A stretch of DNA of 64,000 nucleotides. It comes from CBDATA01 sp965202845. GTDB taxonomy: Bacteria; Acidobacteriota; Vicinamibacteria; Marinacidobacterales; Marinacidobacteraceae. This document shows positions 52,142 through 61,331 of the stretch, piece by piece (the stretch's first letter is position 1; every line of letters starts with the position of its first letter). A program made the translations under genes and the position numbers. The notes beneath the pieces are model-generated. The model was given only the letters and a program-made list of their open reading frames with translations. It made no database searches and had not been told where the DNA came from. The DNA lies in contig OZ241856.1 of NCBI GenBank assembly GCA_965202845.1, forward strand, positions 186,001-250,000, given 5' to 3'.

Positions 52142-52678
52142 ATGCCTGAGACAGACGCGAAACCGGCGCCCGCCAAGAAGCCCGCGGAGAAGAAAATCAC
52201 CCGCCGGGAGTTCCCGTTCCTGACCGTTGCCTGGACATTTTTTGTCGCGGCGATCGGGGCCGGTCTCACCGCCGCCGGCCGGTTCATGTTCCCGAACGTG
52301 CTGACCGAGCCTCCCTCCACTTTCACCGCCGGCTTCCCCGGGGACTTCGCGATCGGGGTGGTGGACACCCGCTTCAAGGATCGCTACCAGGTCTGGATCG
52401 TCCGCGACGAGGAGAAGATCTACGCGCTCTCCACCGTCTGCACCCACCTGGGCTGCACTCCGAACTGGCTGGAGGCGGAGTCCAAGTTCAAGTGCCCGTG
52501 CCACGGGAGCGGGTTCTACATCAGCGGCATCAACTTCGAGGGGCCGGCGCCGCGTCCGCTGGAGCGGGTGGGGGTGGGCCTGGCCGACGACGGGCAGATC
52601 CTCATTGACAAGTCCCGTCTCTACAAATTCGAAGCCAATCAATGGGAGGACACGAATTCGTTCCTCCCCATGGTCTGA
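52142..52678 (+). CDS. Rieske iron-sulfur protein of a bc-type complex
   Basis: The 178-aa protein has an N-terminal membrane anchor (FLTVAWTFFVAAIGAGLTAAG, about residues 29-49) preceded by KITRREF, a Tat-like start. The [2Fe-2S] ligands are in CTHLGCTP near residue 100 and CPCHGSGF near residue 120, with Cys and His in each. It takes electrons from quinol at the cytochrome b Qo site. First gene of the block; cytochrome b starts 16 bases later. Confidence 0.95.
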   Translation: MPETDAKPAPAKKPAEKKITRREFPFLTVAWTFFVAAIGAGLTAAGRFMFPNVLTEPPSTFTAGFPGDFAIGVVDTRFKDRYQVWIVRDEEKIYALSTVCTHLGCTPNWLEAESKFKCPCHGSGFYISGINFEGPAPRPLERVGVGLADDGQILIDKSRLYKFEANQWEDTNSFLPMV

Positions 52679-52693
52679 CCGGAGCGTCGCATC

Positions 52694-53494
52694 GTGCTGA
52701 AACGCATCCTGGGTCCCCTGGGCGCCGCCTGGAAGGAGGCCACCAACAGTCAGGTCTGGTCGTCCATCTTCCGGCACGGCAAGCCGGTGAGCAACCGGAA
52801 CCGGGCGCTGGTGATGATGAGCAACGTGTTCCTCCACCTGCATCCGGTCAAGTCGCGGAAGGCGGGGATCAAGCTCCGGTACACCTGGTGCATGGGGGGC
52901 GTCACGTTCTTCCTGTTCCTGGTGCTGACCTTTACCGGACTGCTTCTGATGTTCTACTACCGGCCCACGGTCGAGTACGCCTACGCGGACATCGTGGACC
53001 TCCAGGAGCACGTCCCGCTGGGGATCATGCGGGAGCTGCACCGCTGGGGCGCCCACGCCATGGTCATCACGGTCTGGCTGCACATGCTCCGGGTGTTCAT
53101 GACCGGCTCCTACAAGCCGCCCCGCGAGTTCAACTGGGGCATCGGCGTGGTGCTGCTGGTGCTGACCCTGCTGCTCTCCTTCACCGGCTACCTGCTCCCG
53201 TGGGACCAGCTGGCGATCTGGGCGATCACGGTGGGCGCCAACATGGCCCGCGCGACCCCGCTGCTGGGAACCGAGGGGCCGCTCAGCGCCGCGCTCACCT
53301 TGGGGGACATCAACCTCATCAACTCGGGGAACGACGCCCGCTTCGCCCTGCTGGGCGCTCGTTCGGTCGGGCAGCCGACCCTGCTGCGCTTCTACGTGCT
53401 GCACTGCGTCGGGCTGCCGCTGGCCGCCGCGGTGCTGATGGCGGTTCACTTCTGGCGGGTTCGCAAGGACGGAGGCATTTCCGGCCCGATGTAG
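52694..53494 (+). CDS. Cytochrome b, N-terminal (haem-binding) subunit
   Basis: The 266-aa protein has four main membrane helices. The four haem ligands are visible: two His in ELHRWGAHAMVITVWLHMLR (His at positions 3 and 8 of that string belong to the Qo-side region, with the ligand pattern continuing to WLH) and two in LRFYVLHCVGLPL and LMAVHFWRVRKDGG. LLSFTGYLLPWDQLA is the Qo helix motif. The short form without the C-terminal helices resembles b6-type subunits, and the missing half is the next gene. GTG start at 52694. Confidence 0.92.
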   Translation: MLKRILGPLGAAWKEATNSQVWSSIFRHGKPVSNRNRALVMMSNVFLHLHPVKSRKAGIKLRYTWCMGGVTFFLFLVLTFTGLLLMFYYRPTVEYAYADIVDLQEHVPLGIMRELHRWGAHAMVITVWLHMLRVFMTGSYKPPREFNWGIGVVLLVLTLLLSFTGYLLPWDQLAIWAITVGANMARATPLLGTEGPLSAALTLGDINLINSGNDARFALLGARSVGQPTLLRFYVLHCVGLPLAAAVLMAVHFWRVRKDGGISGPM

Positions 53495-53545
53495 CCGGCG
53501 CGTTCATGTCCCGAACCCTCCTTCCCCCGAAAAGCGGCTGACGAC

Positions 53546-54667
53546 GTGCTCGATCTCTTCCGGGACATCGTGAACTGGGTCTCCGGACCCACGGTGCTGT
53601 TCACCATCTGCACGGTCGGGCTGCTCCTCACCTTCCGCTTCACCGGAGTGTGGAGCCGTCCGGTGGCGAAGATCTTCTTCGCCGTCTTCGGGGCGTTCTA
53701 CATCGCGAGCATGTGGGACCCCAACTTCCTCCTCATCGTCGTCAAGCCCGACAACATCCCGATCACCGGGGTGCTCTTCCTGGTGCTGTTCTTCACCTGG
53801 TACTCGATGTACCAGGGGCTCGAGAACGACCGCCGGAAGGCCGCCGGGGAGCCGCCCCTCGAGAAGGAGGAGTCGGAGAAGGTCTGGGTCTGGCCGGACC
53901 TGGTCTACACCGAGATGCTGGCGATGGCGCTTTTGAGCGTGGTGCTGCTGGTCTGGTCCATCGTGCTCGCCGCGCCGCTGGAGCAGCCGGCGAACCCCGC
54001 CGACTCGCCGAACCCCTCCAAGGCGCCCTGGTACTTCCTCGGACTCCAGGAGATGCTGGTCTACTTCGACCCCTGGCTCGCCGGAGTGGTCTTCCCGACC
54101 CTGATCATCGTGGGGCTGATGGCGATCCCCTACATCGACACCAACCCCAAGGGGAACGGCTACTACACCTTCAAGGAGCGGAAGGTCGAGATCGGAATCT
54201 TCCTCTACGGTTTCCTGATTCTCTGGTCGCTGCTGGTGATTTCGGGGACGTTCCTGCGCGGCCCCAACTGGAACTTCTTCGGCCCCTACGAGTACTGGGA
54301 CGTCCACCGGGTGGAGCCGCTGCTCAACGTCAACGTCTCCGACTTTTTCTGGGTGAAGCTGCTCGGCATGCCGTTGCCCTCGGGGGGCTTCCTGAACGCA
54401 TTGCTCCGGGAGTGGCTCGGGGTGATTCTGGTTCTCGGATACCTCTTCGTGCTGCCGGTCGTGATGTCCTGGTCCCGGGATCGGCTTCCCCGGGGGTTCA
54501 AGTGGCTGAGCCTCCGCAAGTACTACGAGAAGATGGGCGCCGCCCGCTACTACGTCGGCATCTCGCTTTTCCTGATGATGCTCAGCCTCCCCATCAAGAT
54601 GTACCTCCGCTGGGCCTTCAACCTGAAGTACATCGTCGCCTTCCCCGAGATCTTCTTCAACATTTAG
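53546..54667 (+). CDS. Cytochrome b, C-terminal (subunit IV-like) membrane protein
   Basis: The 373-aa protein has about eight or nine hydrophobic segments. The piece PNPSKAPWYFLGLQEMLVYF near residue 150 is the counterpart of the PEWY quinol-site motif, here APWY, and FFPTL-like VVFPTLIIVGLMAIPYID follows. An N-terminal pair of helices (VLFTICTVGLLLTF, FAVFGAFYIASM) and a C-terminal extension make it much longer than PetD (about 160 aa). It completes the quinol oxidase site with the preceding gene. GTG start at 53546. A soluble linker, NDRRKAAGEPPLEKEESEKV, lies between helices 3 and 4. Confidence 0.85.
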   Translation: MLDLFRDIVNWVSGPTVLFTICTVGLLLTFRFTGVWSRPVAKIFFAVFGAFYIASMWDPNFLLIVVKPDNIPITGVLFLVLFFTWYSMYQGLENDRRKAAGEPPLEKEESEKVWVWPDLVYTEMLAMALLSVVLLVWSIVLAAPLEQPANPADSPNPSKAPWYFLGLQEMLVYFDPWLAGVVFPTLIIVGLMAIPYIDTNPKGNGYYTFKERKVEIGIFLYGFLILWSLLVISGTFLRGPNWNFFGPYEYWDVHRVEPLLNVNVSDFFWVKLLGMPLPSGGFLNALLREWLGVILVLGYLFVLPVVMSWSRDRLPRGFKWLSLRKYYEKMGAARYYVGISLFLMMLSLPIKMYLRWAFNLKYIVAFPEIFFNI

Positions 54668-54680
54668 GAACGCTCCCGTC

Positions 54681-57491
54681 TTGTCGAAAGTCGCGCCCGG
54701 CCACGCCCACAACATCAGCCTGCTGAACGTCATCTTCGCGGTCTCGAGCGTCGCTCTGCTGGTCTCGGTGCTGTGGATGGTGTGGGCCGACTACGCGCGC
54801 GAGTGGAAGGGCTACCAGCGGGAGTTCGTGGAGCTGGAGCGGGAGCAGGCCGCCCGCCAGGAACAGGAGGCCCGGCAGGCGATCAACCAGGCGGAGCTGC
54901 AGCGGGTGGAGGCCGGGCTTGCGGAGGCCGAGGCGGCGCTGGGAGCGGAACAGGACGCGCTCGACGCGCTGGACGCCGGGATCGAGGACCTGGACCGGCG
55001 TCGGACGCTGGCCGACATCCGCGAGCGGGAGCTGAAGGCGGTCTACGACTCCGACAAGTTCTTCTTCGAGGAGACTGTCGCCCGGGGCACGCCCCTGGGG
55101 AAGGCGGTGTCCGAGGAGGAATTCCGCGCTCTCGAATCCTCCTTCTTCGCCGCCCGGGACGCGCGGGTGAGCCTCGATTTTGAGCTTGCCGAACGCCGGG
55201 CCCAGCGGCGGGAGCTGCTGGCCCGGATCTCCGACCTGAACGGCCAGCGCGACGACCTCACCCAGGCGGTGACCCTGGCCCGGCGTCGCCGGGACGCCCT
55301 GCGGGCGAGTTTCCCGAACACCTTCCGCAACCTGCCGCTGGTGGACTTCATCGACCCCTCCATCGAGGTTCGCCAGGTCCTGGTGCGGAACGTCACCGAG
55401 GACCTCAACTTCGCCCAGGTGTCCCGGATCGACCGCTGCCAGACCTGCCACCTGGGAATCGACAATCCGGAGTACGAGGACGCGCCGCAGCCATTCGCCA
55501 CCCACCCGGACCTCGAGATGTACGTGAGCCGGGAGTCGGCGCATCCGGTGGACGACTTCGGATGCACCTCCTGCCACGAGGGCCGGGGGCGGCGGCTCAC
55601 CTTCACCGGCGCCACCCATACGCCGCAGAACCTGGAGCAGGAGCACGAATGGGTGGAGAAGTACGGCTGGAAGGAGGACCACTACTGGGACAGCCCGATG
55701 TTCCCGGCGAACCTCACCGAGGCCGGCTGCATCAAGTGCCACCGCGATCAGGTGTTCGTCCCGCGGGCGAAGCGCCTCAACGAGAGCCGTCTCGCCTACG
55801 AACTCGCCGGCTGCTACGGCTGCCACAACACCGCCGGGTTCGAGGACCGGCGCAAGCGCGGGCCGTCGCTCAACCGGATCGCCACCAAGACCAACCGGGA
55901 CTTCGTGGCGCGCTGGGTCAAGGACCCCAAGTCGTTCCGGCACTCGACCTGGATGCCCAAATTCTGGGACCTGGAGAACAACCTGGATGCGGAGCAGCAG
56001 GCGCGCAACGACACCGAAGTCGCCGCGATCGTCGAGTACATCTTCGAGCGCGCCGACGACGAGCCGGCGTTCCCGGCGCCGCCCGCCGGAAATCCGGGGC
56101 GGGGCGAGACGCTGTTCGCCGAAGTCGGATGCGCCGGCTGCCATCTGACCGACGAGGACGGATTCGCCGAGGCGAGCATCCATCGGCGCCGCGGCCCGGC
56201 GCTGGTCGGAACCGGGACCAAGCTGGACGCCGGGTTCACCTACGAGTGGATCCGGGACCCGAAGAGCTACTGGTCCGAGACCTTCATGCCGAGCCTGCGC
56301 CTCACCGACCGGGAGGCGGCCGACATCACCGCCTGGCTCCAGTCCCGGGACGCTCCGGCGTCCTTCGCCGCCACCGAGGCGCCGACGGTGGACGCCGGCG
56401 AGCTGGACACGATCACCGGGGAGTTCCTCCGCGCCAACCTGCCGAACCAGGTCGCCGACCAGCGGCTTTCCGGGATGTCCGAGCAGGACAAGCTCCTGTA
56501 TTCCGGCGAGCGCCTCATCCTCCGCTACGGCTGTTTCGGATGTCACGAAATCGCCGGCTTCGAGAACGCCCAGAACATCGGCGTGGACCTGTCGACCTGG
56601 GGATCCAAGATGGTCACCCGACTGGACTTCGGGTACGTGGACATCCCCCACACCCGGCAGGCGTGGCTCGACAACAAGCTGGCCGCGCCCCGCAGCTACG
56701 ACCGGGGCAAGGAGAAGCTCCCCGGCGAGAAACTGCGGATGCCGTACTTCGCCTTCGAGGATTCCGACCGGCAGCTTCTGGTGCAAAACGTCCTGGGGCA
56801 GGTGAACGACGAGTTCCCGATGGAGGGGGTCAAGACCCTCTCCGCCGCCGAAGCGGTCGCCGAGGACGCGAGGCGCCTGATCCATGACTACAACTGCCGC
56901 GGCTGCCACATCATCGACGGCGCCGGGGGCGGCATCCAGGAGGCGATCGCCGATTCCGGGATGCATCCCCCGAACCTGAACACCCAGGGGGCGCGCACCC
57001 AGGCCGACTGGCTCTACCACTTCCTCCGGGAGCCGAGCGAGGTGCGCTTCTGGATGCAGGCCCGGATGCCGACCTTCGACTTCACTCCGGAGGAGGCCAA
57101 CACCCTGGTCTCCGGCTTCCTCGCCATGGACGGCGGCCAGCCCTTCGACGCCGAGGACGAGCGGATCGCCACCCGGGAGGAATTGCGGGTCGGCGCCCAG
57201 CTGCTGGATCAGCTCCAGTGCGAACGCTGCCATATCGCCTCCGCCGCCGGAACGATGGAGGCGTCGCAGCTGGCGCCCTCCTTCCGGCTTTCCGGGGAGC
57301 GGCTGACCCACCGCTGGATCGTGGACTGGCTTCTGGATCCCCAGGGCATCACTCCGGGAACCCAGATGCCCCAGTTCTGGCCCACCGACCAGGAGGGGAA
57401 CCGCATGACGGCGCTCCCTGACATCCTCGACGGGGATCCGATGGAGCAGATGCGGGCGGTGGCCACCTATCTGATGCACTACGACCGCTGA
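54681..57491 (+). CDS. Membrane-anchored octahaem cytochrome c with coiled-coil neck
   Basis: The 936-aa protein has an N-terminal membrane helix (LLNVIFAVSSVALLVSVLWMVW, about residues 14-35), a long charged coiled coil (about 40-215), and then eight CxxCH haem sites: CQTCH (~253), CTSCH, CIKCH, CYGCH, CAGCH, CFGCH, CRGCH and CERCH (~847). Several sites sit in monohaem cytochrome c domains (PNRGETLFAEVGCAGCH-like). In position it takes the place of cytochrome c1 in the bc-type complex and would pass electrons towards the oxidase. The TTG start at 54681 is 13 bases after the previous stop. Confidence 0.9.
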   Translation: MSKVAPGHAHNISLLNVIFAVSSVALLVSVLWMVWADYAREWKGYQREFVELEREQAARQEQEARQAINQAELQRVEAGLAEAEAALGAEQDALDALDAGIEDLDRRRTLADIRERELKAVYDSDKFFFEETVARGTPLGKAVSEEEFRALESSFFAARDARVSLDFELAERRAQRRELLARISDLNGQRDDLTQAVTLARRRRDALRASFPNTFRNLPLVDFIDPSIEVRQVLVRNVTEDLNFAQVSRIDRCQTCHLGIDNPEYEDAPQPFATHPDLEMYVSRESAHPVDDFGCTSCHEGRGRRLTFTGATHTPQNLEQEHEWVEKYGWKEDHYWDSPMFPANLTEAGCIKCHRDQVFVPRAKRLNESRLAYELAGCYGCHNTAGFEDRRKRGPSLNRIATKTNRDFVARWVKDPKSFRHSTWMPKFWDLENNLDAEQQARNDTEVAAIVEYIFERADDEPAFPAPPAGNPGRGETLFAEVGCAGCHLTDEDGFAEASIHRRRGPALVGTGTKLDAGFTYEWIRDPKSYWSETFMPSLRLTDREAADITAWLQSRDAPASFAATEAPTVDAGELDTITGEFLRANLPNQVADQRLSGMSEQDKLLYSGERLILRYGCFGCHEIAGFENAQNIGVDLSTWGSKMVTRLDFGYVDIPHTRQAWLDNKLAAPRSYDRGKEKLPGEKLRMPYFAFEDSDRQLLVQNVLGQVNDEFPMEGVKTLSAAEAVAEDARRLIHDYNCRGCHIIDGAGGGIQEAIADSGMHPPNLNTQGARTQADWLYHFLREPSEVRFWMQARMPTFDFTPEEANTLVSGFLAMDGGQPFDAEDERIATREELRVGAQLLDQLQCERCHIASAAGTMEASQLAPSFRLSGERLTHRWIVDWLLDPQGITPGTQMPQFWPTDQEGNRMTALPDILDGDPMEQMRAVATYLMHYDR

Positions 57492-57510
57492 CGGGAAGGA
57501 GAGAAACTCG

Positions 57511-58341
57511 ATGGCAGACGAACCGAAAGCGGCCGGGGGGGGCGGCGGCCTCGCGGGAATCGGCTACGCGCTGTTCCTGTGGGTGATGGTCGCGGCCTCG
57601 GTGGCCTGGTTCTTCCGGTACGGCGTCCCCGAGCTGGCTTCCGACCGGGCCTACCTCGACAGCCTCTACAACGTGATCCTCTGGATCACCGGGGTGGTGT
57701 TCATCCTCTACCAGGTCGCGCTCGGCTACGTGATCTGGCGTTTCCGGGGGAATCGCCCCGACGCCTCATCGAGCTACTGGCACGAGAGCCACCGGCTGGA
57801 GATGTTCTGGACCGTCGGAACCGCCGTCATCCTGATCCCGATCGTCTTCGTGGGGATCAACTACTGGGACCGGGTGAACGCGCCGGCGCCGGACGATGCG
57901 GTCACGGTCATGGCGGTGGGCGCCCAGTTCCAGTGGGATTTCCACTATCCCGGCGCCGACGGGCGGTTCGGGCGCTTTGACCCCCAGCTCTACGCCATCG
58001 ACAACCAGGTCGGCCTGGACCATGCGGACCCGGCGGCGGCCGATGACTGGGTGCTCACCAACCAGCTGGTGCTTCCGGTGGACCGCCCGGCGCGCATCCT
58101 GCTGCGATCGAAGGACGTCCAGCACGCCTTCTTCCTGCCCAACTTCCGCGTCAAGCGGGATCTGGTTCCGGGCATGACCACCGAGGTGTGGTTCACCCCG
58201 ATTCAGACCGGAAGCTACGAAGTCGCCTGCGCCGAGCTCTGCGGCCTCGGCCACTACCGCATGCGCGCCTTCCTCGAAGTTATGGGCGAGGGCGACTACC
58301 AGGCCTGGCTGGCGGAGAACGCTCCCGCCGCCGGGAACTGA
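57511..58341 (+). CDS. coxB: Cytochrome c oxidase subunit II
   Basis: The 276-aa protein has three hydrophobic stretches near the N terminus (residues about 15-35, 50-75 and 95-115) and a CuA cupredoxin domain. The binuclear copper ligands are in CAELCGLGHYRM near residue 245, with the upstream His in DVQHAFFLPNF near 203. QFQWDFHYPG has the Trp-containing electron-entry segment. No fused cytochrome c domain is present. AAGGAG precedes the ATG at good distance. First gene of the oxidase set. Confidence 0.95.
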   Translation: MADEPKAAGGGGGLAGIGYALFLWVMVAASVAWFFRYGVPELASDRAYLDSLYNVILWITGVVFILYQVALGYVIWRFRGNRPDASSSYWHESHRLEMFWTVGTAVILIPIVFVGINYWDRVNAPAPDDAVTVMAVGAQFQWDFHYPGADGRFGRFDPQLYAIDNQVGLDHADPAAADDWVLTNQLVLPVDRPARILLRSKDVQHAFFLPNFRVKRDLVPGMTTEVWFTPIQTGSYEVACAELCGLGHYRMRAFLEVMGEGDYQAWLAENAPAAGN

Positions 58342-58357
58342 GGTTCGGGAGAACACG

Positions 58358-60085
58358 ATGGAGCACGGCCACCAGCAAGGCTTCATAAGCAAGTACATCT
58401 TCAGCTTCGATCACAAGATGATCGGGAAGCAGTACTTCACCCTGGCGATGACGATGGGGTTCATCGGCGGGATCCTCGCGGTCCTCATCCGGCTGCAGCT
58501 CGGCTTCCCGTCCCGGCAGTGGCCGTTCCTCGAGAACCTGTTTCCGGTGGGGATGGCCGGCGGGATCATGACTCCCGAGTTCTACGTCTCGCTGTTCACG
58601 ATGCACGGGACGATCATGGTGTTCTTCCTGCTGTCGCTGCTTCCGGTGAGCGGCTTCGGGAACTTCCTGATTCCGCTGCAGATCGGCGCGCGGGACATGG
58701 CGTTTCCGTTCTTGAACATGCTGTCCTTCTGGACGGTGGTTCCGGGGGCGATCATCATCATCATCTCGTTCTTCGTGGAGGGCGGCGCGGCGGCTTCCGG
58801 GTGGACCGCGTACCCGCCGCTTTCCGCGATCCGCAGCGCCATTCCCGGTTCGGACGCCGGCCAGACGCTCTGGCTGATCGGGATGATCTTCTTCGTGGCG
58901 TCGTTCACGATGGGCGGCCTGAATTTCGTGGTCACCATCCTGAACCTGCGGACCAAGGGCCTCCGGATGATGCGGATGCCGCTCACCACCTGGGCCCAGT
59001 TCGTGGTGGGCGTTCTCGGCTTGCTGTCGTTCCCGGCGCTCGCCGCCGGCGCCATCCTGCTGACCTTCGACCGGTCGCTCGGAACCAGCTTCTTCCTCCC
59101 GGCCGGCATCTTCATCGGCGACACCCTGATGCCCCACGAGGGCGGAACCCCGCTGCTCTGGCAGCATCTCTTCTGGTTCCTGGGCCACCCCGAGGTGTAC
59201 ATCATCATGCTGCCGGCGATGGGGTTCACTTCGGACATTCTGGCGACGTTCAGCCGCCGCCCGATTTTCGGCTACCGCTCGATGGTGTACGCCATCGCCG
59301 CCATCGGAACCCTGAGCTTCCTGGTCTGGGGACACCACATGTACGTGAGCGGGATGAGTCCGTTCCTGGGCAGCCTGTTCGCGGTGACCACCCTGGCGAT
59401 CGCGGTGCCTTCGGCGGTCAAGGCGTTCAACTGGCTGTTCACCATCGTCAAGGGGCGCATCCAGTTCACCACCGCGATGCTCTTCGCCCTGGGGGTGGTC
59501 TCGCTGTTCGTGACCGGGGGACTCACCGGGGTCTTCCTGGGCACCAACGCCACCGACATCCAGCTCCACGACACCTACTTCGTGGTCGGCCACTTCCACT
59601 TCATCATGGCGGGCGCCGGCCTGTTCGGGGCGTTCGGCGCGGTCTACTACTGGTATCCCAAGATGTTCGGGCGGATGCTCAGCGAGCGGCTCGGCAAGAT
59701 CCACTTCTGGATCACCTTCGTCGCGTACTACGCGGTGTTCTTCCCGATGCACTACCTGGGCGTATCGGGGATGATGCGGCGCATCTACGACCCGAACGTG
59801 TACGAGTACCTCCAGCCGCTGCAGCCGGTGAACGTCTTCATCACCATCGCGGCGTTCGTCCTGTTCGCCGGGCAGCTTCTCTTCATCTGGAACTACTTCG
59901 CCAGCATGCGGAGCGGCGCCCCGGCCCCCGAAAACCCCTGGGACGCGACGGGGCTGGAATGGTCCACGCCGCCCCATCCGGGACACGGAAACTGGCCGGG
60001 CGCGATTCCCGAAGTGAAGCGCTGGCCCTACGAGTACAGCCCGCCGGGGAAGAGCCGCGACTTCGTGACCCAGTGGGAGGCCTGA
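58358..60085 (+). CDS. coxA: Cytochrome c oxidase subunit I (A-type haem-copper oxidase)
   Basis: The 575-aa protein has twelve membrane helices and the catalytic haem-copper centre. His ligands are visible: MHGTIMVFF (haem a), FLGHPEVYIIMLP (CuB His and the cross-linked Tyr), GHHMYVSGM (CuB His pair) and VVGHFHFIMAG (haem a3 and a). The D-channel NFLIPLQIGARDMAFPFLN is intact. The Tyr in HPEVY marks an A-type enzyme. It starts 16 bases after coxB with GGGAGA upstream. Confidence 0.96.
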   Translation: MEHGHQQGFISKYIFSFDHKMIGKQYFTLAMTMGFIGGILAVLIRLQLGFPSRQWPFLENLFPVGMAGGIMTPEFYVSLFTMHGTIMVFFLLSLLPVSGFGNFLIPLQIGARDMAFPFLNMLSFWTVVPGAIIIIISFFVEGGAAASGWTAYPPLSAIRSAIPGSDAGQTLWLIGMIFFVASFTMGGLNFVVTILNLRTKGLRMMRMPLTTWAQFVVGVLGLLSFPALAAGAILLTFDRSLGTSFFLPAGIFIGDTLMPHEGGTPLLWQHLFWFLGHPEVYIIMLPAMGFTSDILATFSRRPIFGYRSMVYAIAAIGTLSFLVWGHHMYVSGMSPFLGSLFAVTTLAIAVPSAVKAFNWLFTIVKGRIQFTTAMLFALGVVSLFVTGGLTGVFLGTNATDIQLHDTYFVVGHFHFIMAGAGLFGAFGAVYYWYPKMFGRMLSERLGKIHFWITFVAYYAVFFPMHYLGVSGMMRRIYDPNVYEYLQPLQPVNVFITIAAFVLFAGQLLFIWNYFASMRSGAPAPENPWDATGLEWSTPPHPGHGNWPGAIPEVKRWPYEYSPPGKSRDFVTQWEA

Positions 60086-60095
60086 TCCGGCGACC

Positions 60096-60683
60096 ATGAG
60101 CGTGGCGGCGCACTCCGAAGCGGCGGCGACCGGCGGGTCTGTGGACCGCCGGTTCGTCAACCGGCTGGGGGTGCTCGTCGGCCTCGCCGGCATCACCATG
60201 TTGTTCGCCGCTTTCACTTCGGCGTACATCGTGCGAAGCGGCGGCGCCGACTGGGTGGCGCTGGACGCGCCGCCGGTCCTCTGGTTCGGAACCGCGCTGC
60301 TTTTGCTCAGCTCGGTTGCGCTGGAGCGCGCCCGCCGGGCGTTCGGGGCCGGACGGCTTTCCGCCTTCCGCAATGCGATGCTGCTGACCGCCGCCCTGGG
60401 GACCGGGTTTCTGGCGTGCCAGCTGGCTTCCTGGCGGGCGCTCGCCGACGCCGGCGTCTACCTGCAAAGCCACCCCAAGAGCTCGTTTTTCTTCGTCCTG
60501 ACCGGGGTGCACGGAGCGCATCTGCTCGGCGGCCTGGCGGCGGTCCTGATCGTCGCCGGCCTCGCCGCCTTCGGACGCCTCGCGCCCGGCCGGTCGGACG
60601 CTCCGAATCTTGTCGCCATCTACTGGCATTTCGTCGGCGGCCTCTGGGCGTACCTGCTGGCCGTGCTGTTCCTGCTCGGATGA
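60096..60683 (+). CDS. coxC: Cytochrome c oxidase subunit III-like protein (first copy)
   Basis: The 195-aa protein has five membrane helices of the short subunit III type. LFAAFTSAYIVRSGG near residue 35, FFVLTGVHGAHLLGGL near residue 130 and IYWHFVGGLWAYLLAVLFL at the C terminus are typical (the conserved Trp-His-Phe). It lies 10 bases after coxA and is followed by a second subunit III gene. Confidence 0.9.
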   Translation: MSVAAHSEAAATGGSVDRRFVNRLGVLVGLAGITMLFAAFTSAYIVRSGGADWVALDAPPVLWFGTALLLLSSVALERARRAFGAGRLSAFRNAMLLTAALGTGFLACQLASWRALADAGVYLQSHPKSSFFFVLTGVHGAHLLGGLAAVLIVAGLAAFGRLAPGRSDAPNLVAIYWHFVGGLWAYLLAVLFLLG

Positions 60684-60711
60684 TCCCGCGCGCAGGGAAA
60701 GGGGAGGCCGC

Positions 60712-61317
60712 ATGAGCCAGACCGTGCTCGCAGAGGCCGATTGGGGCGGCGGCGCAAGCCCCTTCGGCGCCACCTGGCAGAAGACGATGATGTGGTTCTT
60801 CATCGTCACCGACGCCCTGCTCTTCGCCGGCCTCTTGGTTTCCTACGGCGTGGTCCGGATCGCGACTGGCGACTGGCCCCAGCAGAGCGAGGTCTTCAGC
60901 CTCACCTACATCGCCGCGATGACCTTTGTCTTGATCACTTCGTCGGCGACGATGGCGTGCGCGGTGGCGTCCGCCGAGCGGGGCCGCAAGGATCTGGTCA
61001 CCCGCTTCCTCTGGCTCACCATCCTGGGCGGTTTCGGCTTCCTCGGGATGCAGGTCTACGAGTGGTATCACTTCATCCATGAGGGCGGCGGCATCCAGGG
61101 CAACCCCTGGGGGTCACCGACCTTCAGCCAGTTCTTCTTCATCATCACCGGCTTCCACGGCTTCCACGTCCTGACCGGGGTCACTGTGCTGCTGGTGGTG
61201 GCGATCCGGTCCGCCCTCGGCAAGTACTCGGCGGCCGGGGTGGAGAACGCCGGCCTCTACTGGCACTTCGTGGATCTGGTCTGGGTCTTCGTGTTCGCCC
61301 TGTTCTATCTGGTGTAG
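60712..61317 (+). CDS. coxC: Cytochrome c oxidase subunit III (second copy)
   Basis: The 201-aa protein also has five membrane helices of subunit III: MMWFFIVTDALLFAGLLVSYG, LGMQVYEWYHFIHEG, QFFFIITGFHGFHVLTGV and YWHFVDLVWVFVFALFYLV. This copy keeps the GFHGxHV and WHFVDxVW motifs better than the previous one. A strong GGGGAGG ribosome site precedes its ATG. Two subunit III-type genes side by side occur in several bacterial caa3/cbo-type operons. Confidence 0.92.
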   Translation: MSQTVLAEADWGGGASPFGATWQKTMMWFFIVTDALLFAGLLVSYGVVRIATGDWPQQSEVFSLTYIAAMTFVLITSSATMACAVASAERGRKDLVTRFLWLTILGGFGFLGMQVYEWYHFIHEGGGIQGNPWGSPTFSQFFFIITGFHGFHVLTGVTVLLVVAIRSALGKYSAAGVENAGLYWHFVDLVWVFVFALFYLV

Positions 61318-61331
61318 GAGGGATTCCCGAC

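Noticed and set aside
52778..53500. Split cytochrome b considered as a frameshifted single gene
   Set aside because: The two genes are separated by 51 bases, each has its own start and stop, and the split matches the known b6/subunit IV organisation.
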